A stretch of 64,000 bases of DNA, taken from contig NZ_CP023049.2 of the NCBI RefSeq assembly GCF_002285635.2, forward strand, positions 3,534,001 through 3,598,000. The letters are read 5' to 3'. This document shows, piece by piece, positions 1-10,266 of the stretch. The DNA is from Chryseobacterium piperi. GTDB taxonomy: Bacteria > Bacteroidota > Bacteroidia > Flavobacteriales > Weeksellaceae. The first letter of the stretch is position 1; every line of letters begins with the position of its first letter. The notes under the pieces were generated by a model that did no database searches, was not told where the DNA came from, and saw only the letters and a list, made by a program, of their open reading frames with translations. The position numbers were made by a program, and so were the translations under genes.

Positions 1-1209
1 GAACTCAAGATAAGTAGATGCTGTTTGTCTCTGATAATCAAGATTAGTCAAACCTCTGCTTTGAGTATCGAAGTTTTGTTTTTCATACAATCCACCTAAA
101 CTTACTTTCCCTCCATCCAGAATTTTAATCGGTTGGGAATAGTCTACTTTAAAGTTGGCTATTCTCATATCAGACTCATTGTTGAGTAAGATACCATCAG
201 AAAATCGTGGAAAGCTATAATCGGGATTAATGTAGTTGATGTCTCTATAAATATTATTCTGATCAAACTTACTGGTTGATTTAGTGTATCCAAACTGAAA
301 ATCCAGTTTTTGAGATTTATCACTAAAGCGTTTTTGATAGGTTACGACAGCTTCTTGCCTTAAATTGTTTGTATAAGCTGCATCAAAGGCATGAAAGTAT
401 CCTTCTCTTATACTGTCCTTGACAGGAATGAAAGGCAAATCGGCAAAACCATTGCTCTCTGTGTAATTGCTGTTTTTATTGTGGTAAATATCATAATTGA
501 CTAATAATCTGTCGTGTCCAAGATCAAATGTTAATCCTGACTTTGCAAAATACCCACGACCTATTCGGTCTGTGTTACTTAGTAATAAATCATTTTGATT
601 GGTATTCAACATACTTTCACGATAGTTCTGACCGATATTAAGCTGCCATCCAAAATATTTATTTCTGGCATTTAAATTTAAAGAGTTGCTGGTTCTGCTT
701 CTGAATTTACCATAATTGGTAAATGAATAGTTTCCGGAATAGGTGGCTGTTAAGTACTTATTAGCATTTTTATTTGTAATAATGTTCATAATGGCACCTC
801 CCGAGGTTGCAGGAAATTCGGCTCCGGGTTGTGTAATCACTTCAATTCTATCCACAGAATTGGCAGGCATTCCCTCTAAGAAAGAATTCAATTCATTGGA
901 GGTAATATTTAGTGGACGTCCGTTAAGGTATACATCAAGTATTTTTCCCTGATACATCATTCCTGCAATATCCGTAGAAACAAGGCCGGGAAGTTTTTTA
1001 ATTCCTTCCAGTACGTTTCCGTTATTAAGCTGAGGTTGTTCAGAGAAATCAAAAATAGTACGGTCGGCTTTCTGCTCAACTGCTTTTTTAGTTTTGGTGA
1101 TAACGACACCTTCAATCTCTTTTTCCTTAACCTGGCTTTTAGCCTTTTCCTGGGCGTATGTATTAACTATAAAACCGGAAAGGAATAAAGTAAGTATAAT
1201 TTTCTTCAT
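1..1209 (-). CDS. TonB-dependent outer membrane receptor, C-terminus beyond the window
   Basis: This open frame of 403 codons starts at the ATG complementary to 1207-1209 and runs off the left edge without a stop. The N-terminus MKKIILTLFLSGFIVNTYAQ is a signal peptide. A short EKEIEGVVITK stretch and a plug domain follow, with DVYLNGRPL and a DRIEVITQPGAEF motif about 120 residues in. Tyr- and Asn-rich beta-barrel strands come next. It has no N-terminal carboxypeptidase-like domain and resembles the outer-membrane beta-barrel (OMP_b-brl_3) branch, like the receptor at 58257-60620. The substrate cannot be told. It is transcribed away from the 1.2-1.9 kb leader region. Confidence 0.85.
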   Translation of the reverse strand, partial: MKKIILTLFLSGFIVNTYAQEKAKSQVKEKEIEGVVITKTKKAVEQKADRTIFDFSEQPQLNNGNVLEGIKKLPGLVSTDIAGMMYQGKILDVYLNGRPLNITSNELNSFLEGMPANSVDRIEVITQPGAEFPATSGGAIMNIITNKNANKYLTATYSGNYSFTNYGKFRSRTSNSLNLNARNKYFGWQLNIGQNYRESMLNTNQNDLLLSNTDRIGRGYFAKSGLTFDLGHDRLLVNYDIYHNKNSNYTESNGFADLPFIPVKDSIREGYFHAFDAAYTNNLRQEAVVTYQKRFSDKSQKLDFQFGYTKSTSKFDQNNIYRDINYINPDYSFPRFSDGILLNNESDMRIANFKVDYSQPIKILDGGKVSLGGLYEKQNFDTQSRGLTNLDYQRQTASTYLEF

Positions 1210-1475
1210 AATGCTTTTTACTACTCTCAAGTTAGACGCATAAAACAAAGATTTGTTACATTGACTTTACAAAATCGGGAATAAATTTTCTTAAAATCTA
1301 TTTTATCATTGAATTTTTAACAGACATTTGAAAGACTGTTTTAAAACTTATGCATAATCGCTCTAACCTCATAACGGTGGTGTTTTATCTGCATAGTATA
1401 AGAAGGATGCTCTTGGGGATTTTTGCATAAAACTTAACTTTTTTACAAAATATTTTTTTATTTGTAAAATATTTA
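1210..1475. other. Intergenic stretch between divergent TonB receptor genes
   Basis: AT-rich spacer between the left-facing receptor and the right-facing leader transcript. It should hold the promoter of the left-facing gene, but I see no convincing -33/-7 pair on that strand and no ORF worth calling. Confidence 0.4.
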
Positions 1476-1483
1476 TATCTTTG
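1476..1483 (+). promoter_or_regulatory. Bacteroidota-type -7 promoter box
   Basis: The bases TATCTTTG match the TAnnTTTG -7 consensus of the Bacteroidota primary sigma factor. A good -33 TTTG at the usual 19-base spacing is not visible. The transcript would start near 1490, exactly at the 5' edge of the S-box-like element. Confidence 0.5.
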
Positions 1484-1490
1484 CCCAATA

Positions 1491-1603
1491 ATTATCAAGA
1501 ATCTCATAGATGGGATAGCAACCTGCAAAAACAAGCAAGGTGCTGAAATAGATAAGCCGATTCTCTTTCGGAAAAAATGTTTTAATCTATTCTTCCCATC
1601 TTA
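1491..1603 (+). promoter_or_regulatory. S-box (SAM-I)-like riboswitch leader, reduced P2
   Basis: The element has the SAM-I signature words: ATCAAGA at the 5' side, TAGCAACCTGC at 1516-1526, and GCAAGGTGCT at 1535-1544, which form a P3-like hairpin. TTATC (1492-1496) can pair with GATAA (1551-1555) as P1. The P2 arm looks reduced to a short hairpin (1501-1506 with 1511-1516). A competing fold pairs 1508-1515 with 1594-1601 (8 bp) and 1547-1553 with 1585-1591 (7 bp). The two folds exclude each other, as expected for a switch. SAM as ligand is inferred from the motif only; a variant SAM-I/IV-like class or another ligand is possible. Confidence 0.55.
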
Positions 1604-1628
1604 AATTTTTGTTTTAAATTAAAAATCA

Positions 1629-1757
1629 ATGTTTAAGAACAAGGGAAACTACACCGCAATGAATTTGACTTTTTGTCTCTCGGATACTGGAGCTAAGCTT
1701 CGTTATTCTGATGATTACTCATGCCATAACGTGATGTGTATGTGTTGTTGTTTTTAA
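1629..1757 (+). CDS. Candidate cysteine-rich leader peptide (42 aa)
   Basis: An ATG-started frame of 42 codons lies between the S-box-like element and the TonB receptor. It ends with NVMCMCCCF and a TAA, so four of the last six residues are cysteine, with further Cys at positions 16 and 32. There is no signal peptide or known domain. A run of Cys codons just before the stop of a short upstream ORF is the layout of attenuation or translation-coupled leader peptides that sense Cys-tRNA or metal/thiol supply. The coupling to the S-box-like RNA supports a sulfur-related role. No homologue is recognised with certainty and expression is inferred. Confidence 0.5.
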   Translation: MFKNKGNYTAMNLTFCLSDTGAKLRYSDDYSCHNVMCMCCCF

Positions 1758-1898
1758 CTTTCATTAGTTTCTATCAGATAGTATAAACCAAACCTTTTTT
1801 ACTTTTCCGGTATAGCCTTGCAATTCAAGGTTACGGAATTCTATTGCTTAAAATTTTAAGCGAAGAATCATTAAATACAAAAATTAAAAATAAAACAC

Positions 1899-4655
1899 AT
1901 GCATAATTTCAAACATAGAAGTATTATCACTTCAGCCACCCTTATTTCTACCTTTTACTTTGCACAGTCGGATTCTTTAAAATCAAAAAAGATAGATGAG
2001 GTTGTGCTGCTTGGTTCAAGAGGAAGCGGAAGATCACTAACGGATACACCCGTACCGGTAGACGTTATCAACATTTCAAAAATATTAAAACAAAGTCCTG
2101 TTAATAATATAAGCCAGGCACTGAACTATATTGTTCCTTCTTTTTCCTCCACATCCCATACGGTTAATGACGGGACTGATTTCGTAGACCCGGCACAATT
2201 ACGAGGATTAGGACCAGATCAGGTTTTGGTTCTTCTTAATGGGAAAAGAAGATATCAGTCATCATTAATAAACGTGACCCTAACTCCGGGAAGAGGATCT
2301 GTAGGGACCGACCTTAATGCTATTCCTGCATTTGCACTTGATAAGATAGAGGTTTTAAGAGATGGTGCTTCTGCACAATATGGATCTGATGCTATTGCGG
2401 GTGTTGTGAACTTAGGACTCAAAAAGAGATTAGGCCTTTCCGGCCAGGTATTTTTAGGCGGATATGCTTCGCCGGTTACGAATAACTTTTCGGGAGGAGT
2501 AGATGGGGAAACTATTTCCTTAGACCTTAACTATGGTTTTAAAGTAGGTAAACAAGGTTTCTTTAATATTACAACTTCTACTCAATATCGGGATCCTTAC
2601 TCAAGAGCAGGTGTGAGGGGAGGAGATATTTATAACGCTTATAATGCAATTAATTATAGAGCAGCTCAGAATGGAATAGATATAGACGGATTATATAAGA
2701 ATATTGGAAATACCGCGAACAGTCAGCAGATTATTAATACGATCAAGCAATACGCAACTCAGGTCGATTACTTCTCATCTCAGCTACAAAACGATATCTC
2801 AAATGCCAATAGCATTTCAACGTTGCAAGGATTGCTGGGAGGAGATGTTACGAATCAGGAGCTTGCTTACAGAGGGCTTGAGCGAAAAGATTTCAGTATA
2901 CGAGCTGGACAATCGAAGCTGCAATCAGCACAGGTGTATTACAATTCAGAAGTACCTATTAATGATGATTGGAAAATTTACTCTTTTGGTGGTTATAGCT
3001 ATAGGCTGGGGAATGCGGGAGGCTTTTTCCGTCTGCCGAATACGGAAAGGAATGTCAATTTTCTTTCACCTAATGGGTATCTACCCCAGATAGAGGCTAC
3101 TATTAATGATAATTCTTATGCAGCAGGGATTAAAGGAAAATGGAATGACTGGAATATAGACCTGAGCAATACTTTTGGTAAAAATACATTTGACTTCGGT
3201 GTAGTGAATACCTTTAACGCTTCATTAGTTAATAACTCACCAAGATCTTTTAAAGCGGGTGGACTGGAGTTTTTACAAAATACAGTCAACCTGGATTTTT
3301 CAAAAAAGTATGATGTATTACATGGGTTAAACATTGCTTTTGGTGGTGAATACCGTTATGAAAACTATAAAGTAAATGCGGGAAACCAAAACTCTTATGC
3401 ATCTTATGATATTTTTGGAAATGTAGTTACTACAAGTACACCTGGCAATGAGTTGGTAACCGATTTTTTCGGAAGAACAAGACCTGCCGGTTCGCAGGTA
3501 TTCCCAGGGTTCAGTCCTGAAAATGCAGTTTCTGGAAACAGGAACAGTGTTGCAGGTTATGTGGATGTAGAGCTGGAACCAACTGATTGGTGGCTAGTGG
3601 AAGGAGCCTTGCGTTATGAAAACTACTCAGATTTTGGGTCAACATTTAATTATAAGCTGGCAACGAATGTTAAGCTGGTCGATAATTTCAATTGGAGAGG
3701 TGCTATTTCTACAGGCTTTAGGGCACCTTCTTTGGCCCAAATCTATTATAGTTCAACTTCAACCTTAATTCAACAAGGAAATACGACTCAGGTTGGAACT
3801 TTTAGAAATAATTCTGAGGCAGCACAGGCTTTAGGAATTCCGAAACTAAAACAGGAGACTTCTCAGTCCTATAGTACAGGTATTACATGGAAAGTTCCGA
3901 AACTGAATTTAGTTGTTACAGCAGATGTCTACTATATTAAAATTAAGGATAGAGTAGTTCTAACCGATTTGTTTTTCAGACCTGAAGGTACTCCGGGAAT
4001 AGATTTTCCTGAAGGATCTGATCAGGCTGTTCTGCAAAACGCTTTTGATCTTGCCAGAGCAAGTGCAGCTAATTTTTTTGCCAATGCAGTTAATTCTCAA
4101 ACAAAAGGACTTGATATTACTGTTTCTCAGACTTCAAAAATTAGCTCTGGAATTAGTTTGGAGAATAATTTTGGTCTTAATCTCAATCAGACAAAAAGAA
4201 TTGGAGAGATTAATGCTTCTCCCAAATTAATAAGCCAGATTGATAGCTATTTTTCAGAACCGAACAGAGTCTACTTTGAAGAGGCGGTACCTCGTGTGAA
4301 GGCTACGCTTTCCAATGCCTTGTGAGTATCAGATTTTAATGTTTTACTGAGAAACTCTTTCTTTGGAAAAGTGACTGATGCAGATGTGCTAGATGCTAAC
4401 TTTGACGGTGTTACAGGAAAGCAGGAGCATTTTGTTTTAAATAGCCGTTTTGTAACTGATCTTTCTGTTGGGTATGATTTCAATAAGAATGTTGCACTGA
4501 CAATAGGAAGTAATAATATTTTCAATGTAATGCCTTCTAAAAATCCTTTAATCAATTCTTTGACAGCAGATAATCAATTTGTTTATTCCAGACAGGTTTC
4601 TCAGTATGGAATTGGTGGAAGGTTTTTATTTGCAAGAGTGGAGTTTAAGTTTTAG
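1899..4655 (+). pseudogene. TonB-dependent receptor interrupted by an in-frame TGA
   Basis: The frame encodes a signal peptide, a plug domain (VLVLLNGKRRYQSS; EVLRDGASAQYGSDAIAGVV near residues 150-165) and a long beta-barrel. After codon 808 a TGA at 4323-4325 stops translation. The same frame then stays open to the TAG at 4653-4655 and encodes the last barrel strands (SNNIFNV, final VEFKF), which TonB receptors need for insertion. The full product would be about 918 residues. Restoring the codon needs a single base change, for example TGG to TGA. It is either a recent nonsense mutation or a sequence error. The leader upstream suggests sulfur-linked regulation. Confidence 0.85.
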
Positions 4656-4674
4656 AAGTATAGCTTAATAAAAG

Positions 4675-4701
4675 AAAAAGCCTCGCGTTAGCGAGGCTTT
4701 T
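4675..4701. terminator. Bidirectional intrinsic terminator
   Basis: AAAAAGCCTCGC at 4675-4686, a GTTA loop, then GCGAGGCTTTT to 4701 form a 6-bp GC-rich stem extended by A/U pairs. It lies between the convergent TonB receptor and aconitase genes, so it can serve both strands. Confidence 0.85.
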
Positions 4702-4718
4702 ATATATAACTAATAATC

Positions 4719-6986
4719 TTAGTTTTCTTGTTTTTTAATCAGGTTAAGTGCAGAACCTGCTTTGAACCAGTCAATTTGTTGATCATTATATGTATGGTTG
4801 GCCATAATGATATCTTTTGTTCCATCAGTATGTACAAACTCCAGTGTAAGCTGTTTTCCCGGAGCAAACTGATCTAAGTCTAAGAAGTTAACAGTGTCAT
4901 CTTCCTGGATTTTATCATAATCTGCTTCATTAGCAAACGTTATCCCTAACATCCCTTGTTTTTTAAGGTTAGTTTCGTGGATTCTTGCAAATGATTTTAC
5001 CAATACTGCTTTTACACCAAGGTGTCTTGGTTCCATTGCTGCATGCTCTCTTGATGAACCTTCACCGTAATTCTGGTCTCCAACCACAATAGTAGGAATA
5101 CCTGCAGCTTTATAAGCTCTTTGTACAGCAGGAACTTCACCGAATTCACCTGTCAATTGGTTTTTAACATGATTGGTTTCCATGTTATAGGCATTTACTG
5201 CTCCAATCAGCATGTTGTTTGAAATATTATCAAGGTGACCTCTGTATTTCAACCATGGTCCAGCCATAGAGATGTGGTCAGTTGTACATTTTCCGAAAGC
5301 TTTAATTAAAACTTTAGCCCCTTCAATGTTTTTACCATCCCAAGCCGGGAATTCTTCTAATAACTGAAGTCTGTCTGAAGTAGGACTTACATTAACGACT
5401 ACTGAAGAACCGTCCTCAGAAGGAGCCTGATAACCATTGTCATCTACAGCAAACCCTTTCTCAGGTAATTCAAAACCATTAGGTTCATCAAGTTTTACCT
5501 GATCTCCATTCTCTGCAGTTAAGGTATCTGTAATAGGGTTAAAATCTAATCTTCCTGAAATTGCAACTGCTGCTACCATTTCTGGAGAAGCTACAAAAGC
5601 ATGGGTATTAGGGTTACCATCAGCTCTTTTTGCAAAGTTTCTGTTGAATGAATGTATAATTGAGTTTTTCTCTCCTTTTTCAGCACCTTCTCTGTCCCAT
5701 TGTCCGATACAAGGTCCGCAGGCATTAGTAAAGATTCTTGCGTTTTCAAATTTTCTGAAAGAATCTAAGAAACCGTCTCTTTCTGCCGTGAATTTTACCT
5801 GTTCAGATCCTGGGTTGATCCCTAAGATTGCTTTAGGTTTTACACCTTTTGCTACAGCGTCTTCAACGATAGAAGCAGCTCTTGATAAATCTTCATAAGA
5901 AGAGTTGGTACAAGAACCGATAAGAGCCCATTCAACTTCTAAAGGCCATCCGTTAGCTTCAGCCTTAGCTCTGAATTCAGAAACAGGAGTTGCTAAATCC
6001 GGAGTGAAAGGTCCATTAAGGTGAGGAGCTAGTTCAGAAAGGTTAATTTCAATTACCTGATCAAAATATTGTTCAGGGTTGGCATATACTTCAGCATCAC
6101 CAGTTAAGTGTTCTGCAATTTTATCAGCTGCATCTACTACATCCTGCCTTCCTGTAGCTGCTAAATATCTTCTCATTGAATCATCGTATCCGAATGTAGA
6201 AGTGGTAGCACCGATTTCAGCACCCATGTTACAGATAGTTCCTTTACCTGTTGCTGAAAGTGATTCTGCTCCCTCTCCGAAATATTCTACGATACATCCT
6301 GTACCTCCTTTTACGGTAAGAATTCCTGCTACTTTTAAGATAACATCTTTTGCAGACGTCCATCCACTCATTTTACCAGTTAATTTGATACCGATAAGTT
6401 TAGGCATTTTAAGCTCCCATGCCATTCCAGCCATTACATCTACAGCATCAGCACCACCAACTCCGACAGCAACCATACCAAGACCTCCTGCATTTACAGT
6501 ATGAGAGTCAGTACCGATCATCATACCTCCAGGGAAAGCATAGTTTTCCAATACCACTTGGTGAATGATACCTGCTCCCGGTTTCCAGAAACCGATTCCA
6601 TATTTATCACAAACAGAACTCAAAAAGTTAAAAACCTCAGAGTTTTTATTGATACCTTCCTGTAAATCTGCTTCTGCACCAATTCTTGCCTGGATCAGGT
6701 GATCGGCGTGAGCAGTTGAAGGAACAGCTACTTTAGCTTTTCCGGCCTGCATAAACTGCAAAAGAGCCATCTGCGCAGTTGCATCCTGCATGGCAACTCT
6801 ATCCGGAGCAAAATCTACATAAGAATTTCCTCTCTCATATTCCTGAGTTGCATTGCCCTCCCAAAGGTGGGTGTATAATATTTTTTCTGATAATGTAAGA
6901 GGTTTGCCCACGACTTTTCTTGCTGCTGCAATTCTTTCAGGGTAACGCTCGTACACTTTTTTGATCATATCAATATCGAATGTCAT
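4719..6986 (-). CDS. acnA: Aconitate hydratase (aconitase A / mitochondrial type)
   Basis: This 755-residue protein isomerises citrate to isocitrate in the TCA cycle using a [4Fe-4S] cluster. The cluster ligands are seen in IGSCTNSS and in NACGPCIGQ. The substrate-site words MIGTDSHT and [10 protein letters not shown] of the C-terminal swivel domain are present. The length and the start [10 protein letters not shown] fit the mitochondrial-type enzymes common in Bacteroidota. It lies 62 bp downstream of acnB on the same strand, probably in one operon. A decayed copy of its first about 80 codons lies upstream of acnB at 9876-10122. Confidence 0.95.
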   Translation of the reverse strand: MTFDIDMIKKVYERYPERIAAARKVVGKPLTLSEKILYTHLWEGNATQEYERGNSYVDFAPDRVAMQDATAQMALLQFMQAGKAKVAVPSTAHADHLIQARIGAEADLQEGINKNSEVFNFLSSVCDKYGIGFWKPGAGIIHQVVLENYAFPGGMMIGTDSHTVNAGGLGMVAVGVGGADAVDVMAGMAWELKMPKLIGIKLTGKMSGWTSAKDVILKVAGILTVKGGTGCIVEYFGEGAESLSATGKGTICNMGAEIGATTSTFGYDDSMRRYLAATGRQDVVDAADKIAEHLTGDAEVYANPEQYFDQVIEINLSELAPHLNGPFTPDLATPVSEFRAKAEANGWPLEVEWALIGSCTNSSYEDLSRAASIVEDAVAKGVKPKAILGINPGSEQVKFTAERDGFLDSFRKFENARIFTNACGPCIGQWDREGAEKGEKNSIIHSFNRNFAKRADGNPNTHAFVASPEMVAAVAISGRLDFNPITDTLTAENGDQVKLDEPNGFELPEKGFAVDDNGYQAPSEDGSSVVVNVSPTSDRLQLLEEFPAWDGKNIEGAKVLIKAFGKCTTDHISMAGPWLKYRGHLDNISNNMLIGAVNAYNMETNHVKNQLTGEFGEVPAVQRAYKAAGIPTIVVGDQNYGEGSSREHAAMEPRHLGVKAVLVKSFARIHETNLKKQGMLGITFANEADYDKIQEDDTVNFLDLDQFAPGKQLTLEFVHTDGTKDIIMANHTYNDQQIDWFKAGSALNLIKKQEN

Positions 6987-7048
6987 ATCTTTTGAATTAA
7001 TGTTTTTGCATTTATATTTTTTATTGACAGCTGAACATCAATGGCTGA

Positions 7049-9820
7049 TTATTTCACAAGCTCCTTAATGGGAGGTGCGAACTTAGTCAGGTCAATGCCA
7101 TCAACTGCCGCTTTATATTCATCTATATTAGGGATTCGCCCAATAATAGCTGATAGAACAACAACAGGAGTAGATGCAAGCAGAGATTCTCCTTTTTTGC
7201 GTTCTGAATCTTCAACCACTCTTCCCTGGAAAAGACGGGTTGAGGTTGCCAATACCGTATCTCCTTTCGCTGCTTTCTCCTGGTTACCCATACAAAGGTT
7301 ACATCCCGGACGTTCAAGATACATCATATTTTTGTATTCAACACGAGCTTCACCTTTAGGAGCGTTGTCATCGAATTCGAATCCGGAATATTTTTGCAAT
7401 ACATCCCAATCCCCTTCGTTTTTAAGCTCATCTATAATATTGTAGGTTGGTGCTGCTACGACAAGCGGTGCATTGAATTCAACCTTACCTTGTTGTTTCT
7501 CCAGGTTTTTAAGCATTTGAGAAACAATTTTCAAATCGCCTTTATGAACCATACATGATCCTACGAAACCAAGATCTACTTTCTTCTCTCCTCCATAGTA
7601 AGAAAGAGCTCTGATAGTATCGTGAGTGTATCGTTTGGAAACATCATCATTATTTACATCAGGGTCTGCAATCATTGGTTCTACAATCACATCTAAATCA
7701 ACAATCACTTCAGCATAATATTTAGCGTTCGCGTCCGGAGTAAGAGCTGGTTTCTCACCGGATCTGATCTCAGCGATTCTCTTGTCTGCTTTATCGATCA
7801 AGCCTTGAAGAACCTGATTCTTATTATCCATACCTTTGTCGATCATAATCTGGATTCTGCCTTTTGCAATCTCCAATGATTCAATCAAAGTGTTGTCTTC
7901 AGAAATATTGATAGAAGCTTTTGCTTTCATTTCTGCAGTCCAGTCTGTAAATGTAAATGCCTGGTCAGCAGGAAGTGTTCCAATGTGAACCTCAATGATT
8001 CTACCCTGGAATACATTTTCTCCTCCGAATTGTTTAAGCATCTGGGCTTGTGTAGCATGAACAACATCACGGAAGTCCATATGCTCTTTCATATCCCCTT
8101 TGAATGTTACTTTCACAGATTCAGGGATTGGCATAGATGCCTCACCGGTAGCTAATGCAAGTGCCACTGTTCCAGAGTCGGCCCCAAATGCAACACCTTT
8201 AGACATTCTCGTGTGAGAGTCACCACCGATGATGATAGCCCACTCGTCTATGGTGATATCATTAAGAACTTTGTGAATTACGTCGGTCATCGCGTGATAT
8301 TCACCTTTCGGGTCACGTGCCGTGATCAAACCGAAATCGTTCATGAATTTCATTAATTTAGGAATGTTGGCCTGAGCTTTTTTATCCCATACTGAAGCGG
8401 TGTGACAACCTGATTGGTATGCACCGTCAACAATTGGAGAGATTACTGTTGCTGCCATTGATTCCAATTCCTGTGCAGTCATAAGACCAGTTGTATCCTG
8501 CGAACCAACAATATTAACTTCCACACGAACATCTGATCCAGCGTGTAACACCTTTCCTGGTGTTGTACCCACTGCATTTCTGTTGAATATTTTTTCTACA
8601 GCCGTAAGTCCTTGCCCTTCATGGGAAATTTCTTTTGACGGAGCAAAAACAAGAGGCGTTTCTATTCCTAAGAGTTTTGCGGCAAATGTTTGAAGCTTTT
8701 TACCGAATACAATAGCATAGGATCCTCCGGCTTTTATAAATTCTACTTTTTGAGGGGTGAATGCTTTGGAGATATCAATCAGCTCCTGATCACCATTATA
8801 TAATTTTTTAGTTTTTGTATTGATTGTAAGAACAGTTCCTGTAGCCACAGAGTAAGCCTGTTCAAGGATAGGCTCTCCATTCTCATTGCGGACAGGATTA
8901 CCTTCTGTATCTAATTTTTTCACCCAGTTTTTAAGGTCGATACCAATACCTCCGGTAACGTCAACTGTAGTAAGGAAAATTGGAGAAATACCGTTGGTTC
9001 CTCCTACAATCGGAGCAATATTGACAAATGGGATATATGGGCTTGCTTGTTTCCCTGTCCATAAAGCCACGTTATTTACTCCTGACATTCTTGATGAGCC
9101 CACACCCATAGTTCCTTTCTCAGCAATAAGCATAACACTTTTGTCAGGATGTTGAGCCTGAAGTGCTTTGATTTCTTCCTGAGCCTTAGGTGTAATCATG
9201 CATTTACCATGAAGTTCACGGTCTGATCTTGAGTGAGCCTGATTCCCCGGAGAGAGCAGGTCTGTTGAAATGTCACCCTCACCAGCGATAAAAGTAACCA
9301 CTTTAACTTCTTCAGGAACGTCTGGAAGTTTAGTGAAGAACTCAGCTTGTGCATAGCTCTCAATAATTTCTTTTGCAATTTCGTTTCCGTTATTGAATGC
9401 CTCCTTTAAACGATTTGTGTCTGCGTCATAAAGGAAAACTTGTGTTTTAAGAACTTTGGCAGCTTCTTTGGCAATAGAAATATCGTTGCCTAAAGCAAGG
9501 TCAAGCAATACTTCAATAGATGGGCCTCCTTTCATGTGAGATAGCAGCTCAAAAGCAAAAGCAGGTGATATTTCTTCTACTACGGATTCACCCAGGATGA
9601 TCTCCTTTAAAAATTGAGCTTTTACACCCGCCGCACTTGTTGTTCCGGGTAAGGTGTTATAAATGAAAAATTTAAGAGAATCCGATCGATCTGCATTACC
9701 TGAATCTTTAATTTGTGCAATAATTTCACTTAGTAATTCAGCACCATCAATAGGCTTTGGATTAAGCCCCTGGTTTTTTCTTTCTTCAATCTCTTTGATG
9801 TAATCCTTATAAATATTCAT
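7049..9820 (-). CDS. acnB: Bifunctional aconitate hydratase 2 / 2-methylisocitrate dehydratase
   Basis: At 923 residues this matches AcnB, whose HEAT-like N-terminal domain and swivel domain precede the catalytic domains. The [4Fe-4S] ligands are in GFVGSCMVHKGD and ERPGCNLCMGNQEKA. GGDSHTRMSKGVAFGADSGT marks the active site. It acts in the TCA cycle and can also dehydrate 2-methylisocitrate. It is the first gene of an acnB-acnA pair, so the cell carries both aconitase types side by side. Confidence 0.95.
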   Translation of the reverse strand: MNIYKDYIKEIEERKNQGLNPKPIDGAELLSEIIAQIKDSGNADRSDSLKFFIYNTLPGTTSAAGVKAQFLKEIILGESVVEEISPAFAFELLSHMKGGPSIEVLLDLALGNDISIAKEAAKVLKTQVFLYDADTNRLKEAFNNGNEIAKEIIESYAQAEFFTKLPDVPEEVKVVTFIAGEGDISTDLLSPGNQAHSRSDRELHGKCMITPKAQEEIKALQAQHPDKSVMLIAEKGTMGVGSSRMSGVNNVALWTGKQASPYIPFVNIAPIVGGTNGISPIFLTTVDVTGGIGIDLKNWVKKLDTEGNPVRNENGEPILEQAYSVATGTVLTINTKTKKLYNGDQELIDISKAFTPQKVEFIKAGGSYAIVFGKKLQTFAAKLLGIETPLVFAPSKEISHEGQGLTAVEKIFNRNAVGTTPGKVLHAGSDVRVEVNIVGSQDTTGLMTAQELESMAATVISPIVDGAYQSGCHTASVWDKKAQANIPKLMKFMNDFGLITARDPKGEYHAMTDVIHKVLNDITIDEWAIIIGGDSHTRMSKGVAFGADSGTVALALATGEASMPIPESVKVTFKGDMKEHMDFRDVVHATQAQMLKQFGGENVFQGRIIEVHIGTLPADQAFTFTDWTAEMKAKASINISEDNTLIESLEIAKGRIQIMIDKGMDNKNQVLQGLIDKADKRIAEIRSGEKPALTPDANAKYYAEVIVDLDVIVEPMIADPDVNNDDVSKRYTHDTIRALSYYGGEKKVDLGFVGSCMVHKGDLKIVSQMLKNLEKQQGKVEFNAPLVVAAPTYNIIDELKNEGDWDVLQKYSGFEFDDNAPKGEARVEYKNMMYLERPGCNLCMGNQEKAAKGDTVLATSTRLFQGRVVEDSERKKGESLLASTPVVVLSAIIGRIPNIDEYKAAVDGIDLTKFAPPIKELVK

Positions 9821-9875
9821 ATAGAAGTCTTTTCGATGTTGTTAAAGGCAAGTTATAAAACAGTCATTAGACCGT

Positions 9876-10122
9876 CCTTTTCTTTACCAGTCTGTAAAAA
9901 TTAATGCTATTTTGAGCTGTCTCATTTTGATAGGCAATACGGACTGGTGTAGAATAAGTATAGCTACACCTTGTTTAAAATTGTAAGATAATCTGCCCCA
10001 AAAGTGAGTGTAAAGGACTTTTCCGGAATGTGTAAGTGGCTTACCTGTGATCTGTCTTGCCGCAAAAACGCTCTTTGGGTAACATTTGTACATTTTTTGA
10101 TCATATCGATATCAAATGTCAT
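9876..10122 (-). pseudogene. Relic of the acnA 5' end
   Basis: Read from the ATG complementary to 10120-10122, the strand begins [10 protein letters not shown] exactly as acnA at 6986. It then loses one base in the run after the Lys codons and shifts frame. Downstream, in the other frame, QITGKPLTHSGKVLYTHFWG corresponds to [21 protein letters not shown] of acnA, followed by further shifted similarity up to the region of AcnA residue 80. No coding capacity remains. It is the remnant of a duplicated acnA located upstream of acnB. Confidence 0.8.
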
Positions 10123-10266
10123 ATCTTAAAAAATGTTTTTAAATTATCAAACAATTAAAAATGTTCCCAAATTTACGAAATTTTACTATTTTATGAAGAT
10201 CAAATTATTTAGATTCTTTATAAATATGTTTTTTATATTTTCTATTTTGGCCGTATTTTTGCAAAA

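Noticed and set aside
743..952. Plus-strand 69-codon frame
   Set aside because: It is the complement of the plug-domain region of the left-facing TonB receptor and has no features of its own.
4323..4325. TGA as a recoded selenocysteine or readthrough codon
   Set aside because: No SECIS-like hairpin is evident after it, the family has no selenoproteins known to me, and the residue lies in a barrel region without redox role.
6079..6504. 141-codon plus-strand frame
   Set aside because: It is antisense to acnA. The Ser/Pro/Ala-rich composition reflects codon structure of the real gene.
7041..7445. 134-codon plus-strand frame
   Set aside because: It is antisense to the 3' part of acnB, whose cluster-binding motifs are clear on the minus strand.
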